Shown here in pieces: positions 62,632 through 64,000 of a stretch of 64,000 bases of DNA. The notes beneath the pieces were generated by a model. The model was not told the origin of the DNA. It ran no database searches and saw only the letters and a program-made list of their open reading frames with translations. This DNA is from Chryseobacterium ginsenosidimutans (GTDB taxonomy: Bacteria > Bacteroidota > Bacteroidia > Flavobacteriales > Weeksellaceae): assembly GCF_024807225.1 (NCBI RefSeq), contig NZ_JANUCO010000001.1:2542001-2606000 (forward strand), written 5' to 3'. The translations under genes and the position numbers were made by a program. Each line of letters begins with the position of its first letter. Position 1 is the stretch's first letter.

Positions 62632-63279
62632 CTATTTGTGGCTTTCAAGCCATTTAAGGCGACGCTCGTCAGGTAAATGCTTTACATTGAAATTTTCAAA
62701 AGTAGCATTAAAACCTGTTCCATCGGGACAAGCTGCCATTAAACCGACCATTACAGGAGAATTATCCTGAAGATGGGCATTTCGCATCATGATGTAATTT
62801 TTATCATCAAAAGAATAAAAAAGTTCTACTGCATCCAGTCTTCTTATTGCTTTTATCCAGATTGAAGCAGGAGTTTTATCTAAAGTAATCACACTCCAAT
62901 CGCTGGTTGTATGGGTAACAACTGTGCTTACATTATATTTTCCGTCTACAAATTCAATCCCGGCTTTGATGTAATTTTCTTTGTCGATTCTCAACATCAA
63001 ACCCATTTGGTCGAATCTTGCCTTATAATTTCCTGTGATTTTCACTTTCGCTTCAAATTCTCCACCGTAAGTGGTGTACAAAAACGGAGCATCGTCCACG
63101 GTAAAACCATAATGTGAGATTCTCCAGTAGTCACTTTGCGGGGTTACAAACATCGATAAACTGTTGTTTTTGATCTCCCATTTTTCAGGCTCATTGAACC
63201 ACGTCATTTTCTCTAACGTCTGTGCAAAGTTTTTATTCATTATAAATAAGGCACAGAAACTTAAAAATATTCTCTTCAT
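62632..63279 (-). CDS. Secreted DUF1349 (concanavalin-like) protein
   Basis: 215 residues with a signal peptide (IFLSFCALFIMNKNFAQ). The DUF1349 jelly-roll is complete: WEIKNNSLSMFVTPQSDYWR, APFLYTTYGGEFEAKVKITG, FDQMGLMLRIDKENYIKAGI, LFYSFDDKNYIMMRNAHL and VGLMAACPDGTGFNATFENF. The fold is that of lectins and glycosidase accessory domains; a sugar-related role in the periplasm or outside is likely but unproven. Confidence 0.88.
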   Translation of the reverse strand: MKRIFLSFCALFIMNKNFAQTLEKMTWFNEPEKWEIKNNSLSMFVTPQSDYWRISHYGFTVDDAPFLYTTYGGEFEAKVKITGNYKARFDQMGLMLRIDKENYIKAGIEFVDGKYNVSTVVTHTTSDWSVITLDKTPASIWIKAIRRLDAVELFYSFDDKNYIMMRNAHLQDNSPVMVGLMAACPDGTGFNATFENFNVKHLPDERRLKWLESHK

Positions 63280-63373
63280 TGCTTTTTTGATGGATATGGC
63301 TTGCTGTAATTTGTTAATTTAGCAAAAGTAAAATTAAAAGAGATTTTCATCAATACTTATAAATAACCATTTT

Positions 63374-64000
63374 ATGGAAATCGTAGAAACGCTGAACAAG
63401 ACCTTGCTTTTAAAGAATCGCGGACAAAACAAAATTTGTTCGCTGGATATTGAAGTGTATAAGAATATTGCGCTTTCTTATTCTCAGGTGGAGAATTCGG
63501 TGGCTGTTTTGAGTGATATGCAGTGTAATAAGAGTTATATTTTTACTTCAAAAACGGCTGTAGAATTAGGTTTGAATTTTAAAGAAAACCCCACCGTCAT
63601 TCATTCGATTTGGGAAGAAGAGATTCTGAAAAAGATTCATCCGGACGATAAAATTAAAAAATACGTCCACGAAATGCGGTTTTTTAAGCTGTTGGAAGCA
63701 ATGGAACCCGAAGAACGTTCAGGTTTCAGTGTGGTATCGAAGATGAGAATAAAAGATAAGGACGGAATTTATAAATTTATTCAGCATCGAATGTTCTATT
63801 TTTATTCGCCTTATAATAACAAGTTGAGATTTGCACTTTGTCTCTATAATATTGCTGTAGATCAGTCGCAACTCTTGTCTTCAGAGTTTTTAATTATCAA
63901 TTCCATAAAAGGTGAAATATTGGTAGAAGATAAGCTTAATTATAAAAATATTTTGTCTCAAAGAGAGCTTGAAGTATTGAAATTTGTAGGGGAAGGTTTT
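63374..64000 (+). CDS. LuxR-type HTH regulator, 3' end cut by the window
   Basis: 209 codons are visible, open to the last base. The first ~185 residues form an alpha/beta domain without a named family (MQCNKSYIFTSKTAVELGLN, IHPDDKIKKYVHEMRFFKLL, FYFYSPYNNKLRFALCLYNI), similar in layout to PAS-like sensor parts of flavobacterial LuxR regulators. The end ILSQRELEVLKFVGEGF is the beginning of the LuxR-type DNA-binding domain. It is divergent from the DUF1349 gene. Confidence 0.8.
   Translation, partial: MEIVETLNKTLLLKNRGQNKICSLDIEVYKNIALSYSQVENSVAVLSDMQCNKSYIFTSKTAVELGLNFKENPTVIHSIWEEEILKKIHPDDKIKKYVHEMRFFKLLEAMEPEERSGFSVVSKMRIKDKDGIYKFIQHRMFYFYSPYNNKLRFALCLYNIAVDQSQLLSSEFLIINSIKGEILVEDKLNYKNILSQRELEVLKFVGEGF

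Overview
The window looks like chromosomal DNA of a flavobacterium (phylum Bacteroidota), probably Chryseobacterium or a close relative. Reasons seen in the sequence: AT-rich DNA, SusC/SusD genes, type IX secretion (T9SS) C-terminal signals of both type A and gliding type B, -7 boxes of the Bacteroidota form TAnnTTTG, and almost no Shine-Dalgarno sequences. The genus is an inference; no rRNA or tRNA gene was found.

Layout. 1-9.4 kb: the front part of a TonB-dependent receptor (minus strand), a di-haem cytochrome c peroxidase, and two large secreted T9SS proteins, one of them frameshifted. 9.4-18.3 kb: an Lrp/AsnC regulator, then a minus-strand cluster with an unusual mix of redox and metabolic enzymes: a small FAD-SLDH-like subunit, a GMC flavoenzyme, a VioB-like ferritin-fold protein, two paralogous nitrobindin-like beta-barrels and an acetoacetate-decarboxylase-like protein. 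18.7-21.9 kb: a T9SS beta-propeller-like protein and a TPR/transmembrane/HTH regulator.

22.6-48.4 kb is one large plus-strand glucuronoxylan utilisation locus. It holds an NrtR-type Nudix regulator, xylulokinase and xylose isomerase; SusC/SusD; mannonate dehydratase and an SDR mannonate oxidoreductase; then GH43, GH115, aldose epimerase, GH35-like, acetylesterase, GPH-type transporter, GH10, GH43 and a frameshifted GH67. Xylan would be bound by SusCD and cut by GH10. Acetyl and glucuronosyl side groups would be removed by the esterase, GH115 and GH67. Xylosides would be imported and split by GH43, xylose would enter the pentose phosphate pathway via XylA/XylB, and glucuronate would enter via the fructuronate-mannonate route. 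A divergent secreted protein and an AraC regulator close the locus.

50-64 kb is mixed: an intact IS5-family element with target duplication, a HAD phosphatase, a Crp/Fnr regulator next to a frameshifted flavodoxin-fold oxidoreductase and an old-yellow-enzyme ene-reductase, a DUF892 ferritin-like protein, a tiny LodA/GoxA-like remnant, a frameshifted lipoprotein with a TNT-type NADase domain followed by a small Cys4 protein (candidate immunity factor), an epoxide hydrolase, a Na+/H+ antiporter, a DUF1349 protein and the start of a LuxR-type regulator.

Two patterns cut across the window. Four genes are broken by what looks like exactly one extra base, three of them by an extra T in a TT(T)C context. 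The spacers carry many short dispersed repeats, including a ~240-bp element present in two inverted copies about 42 kb apart.
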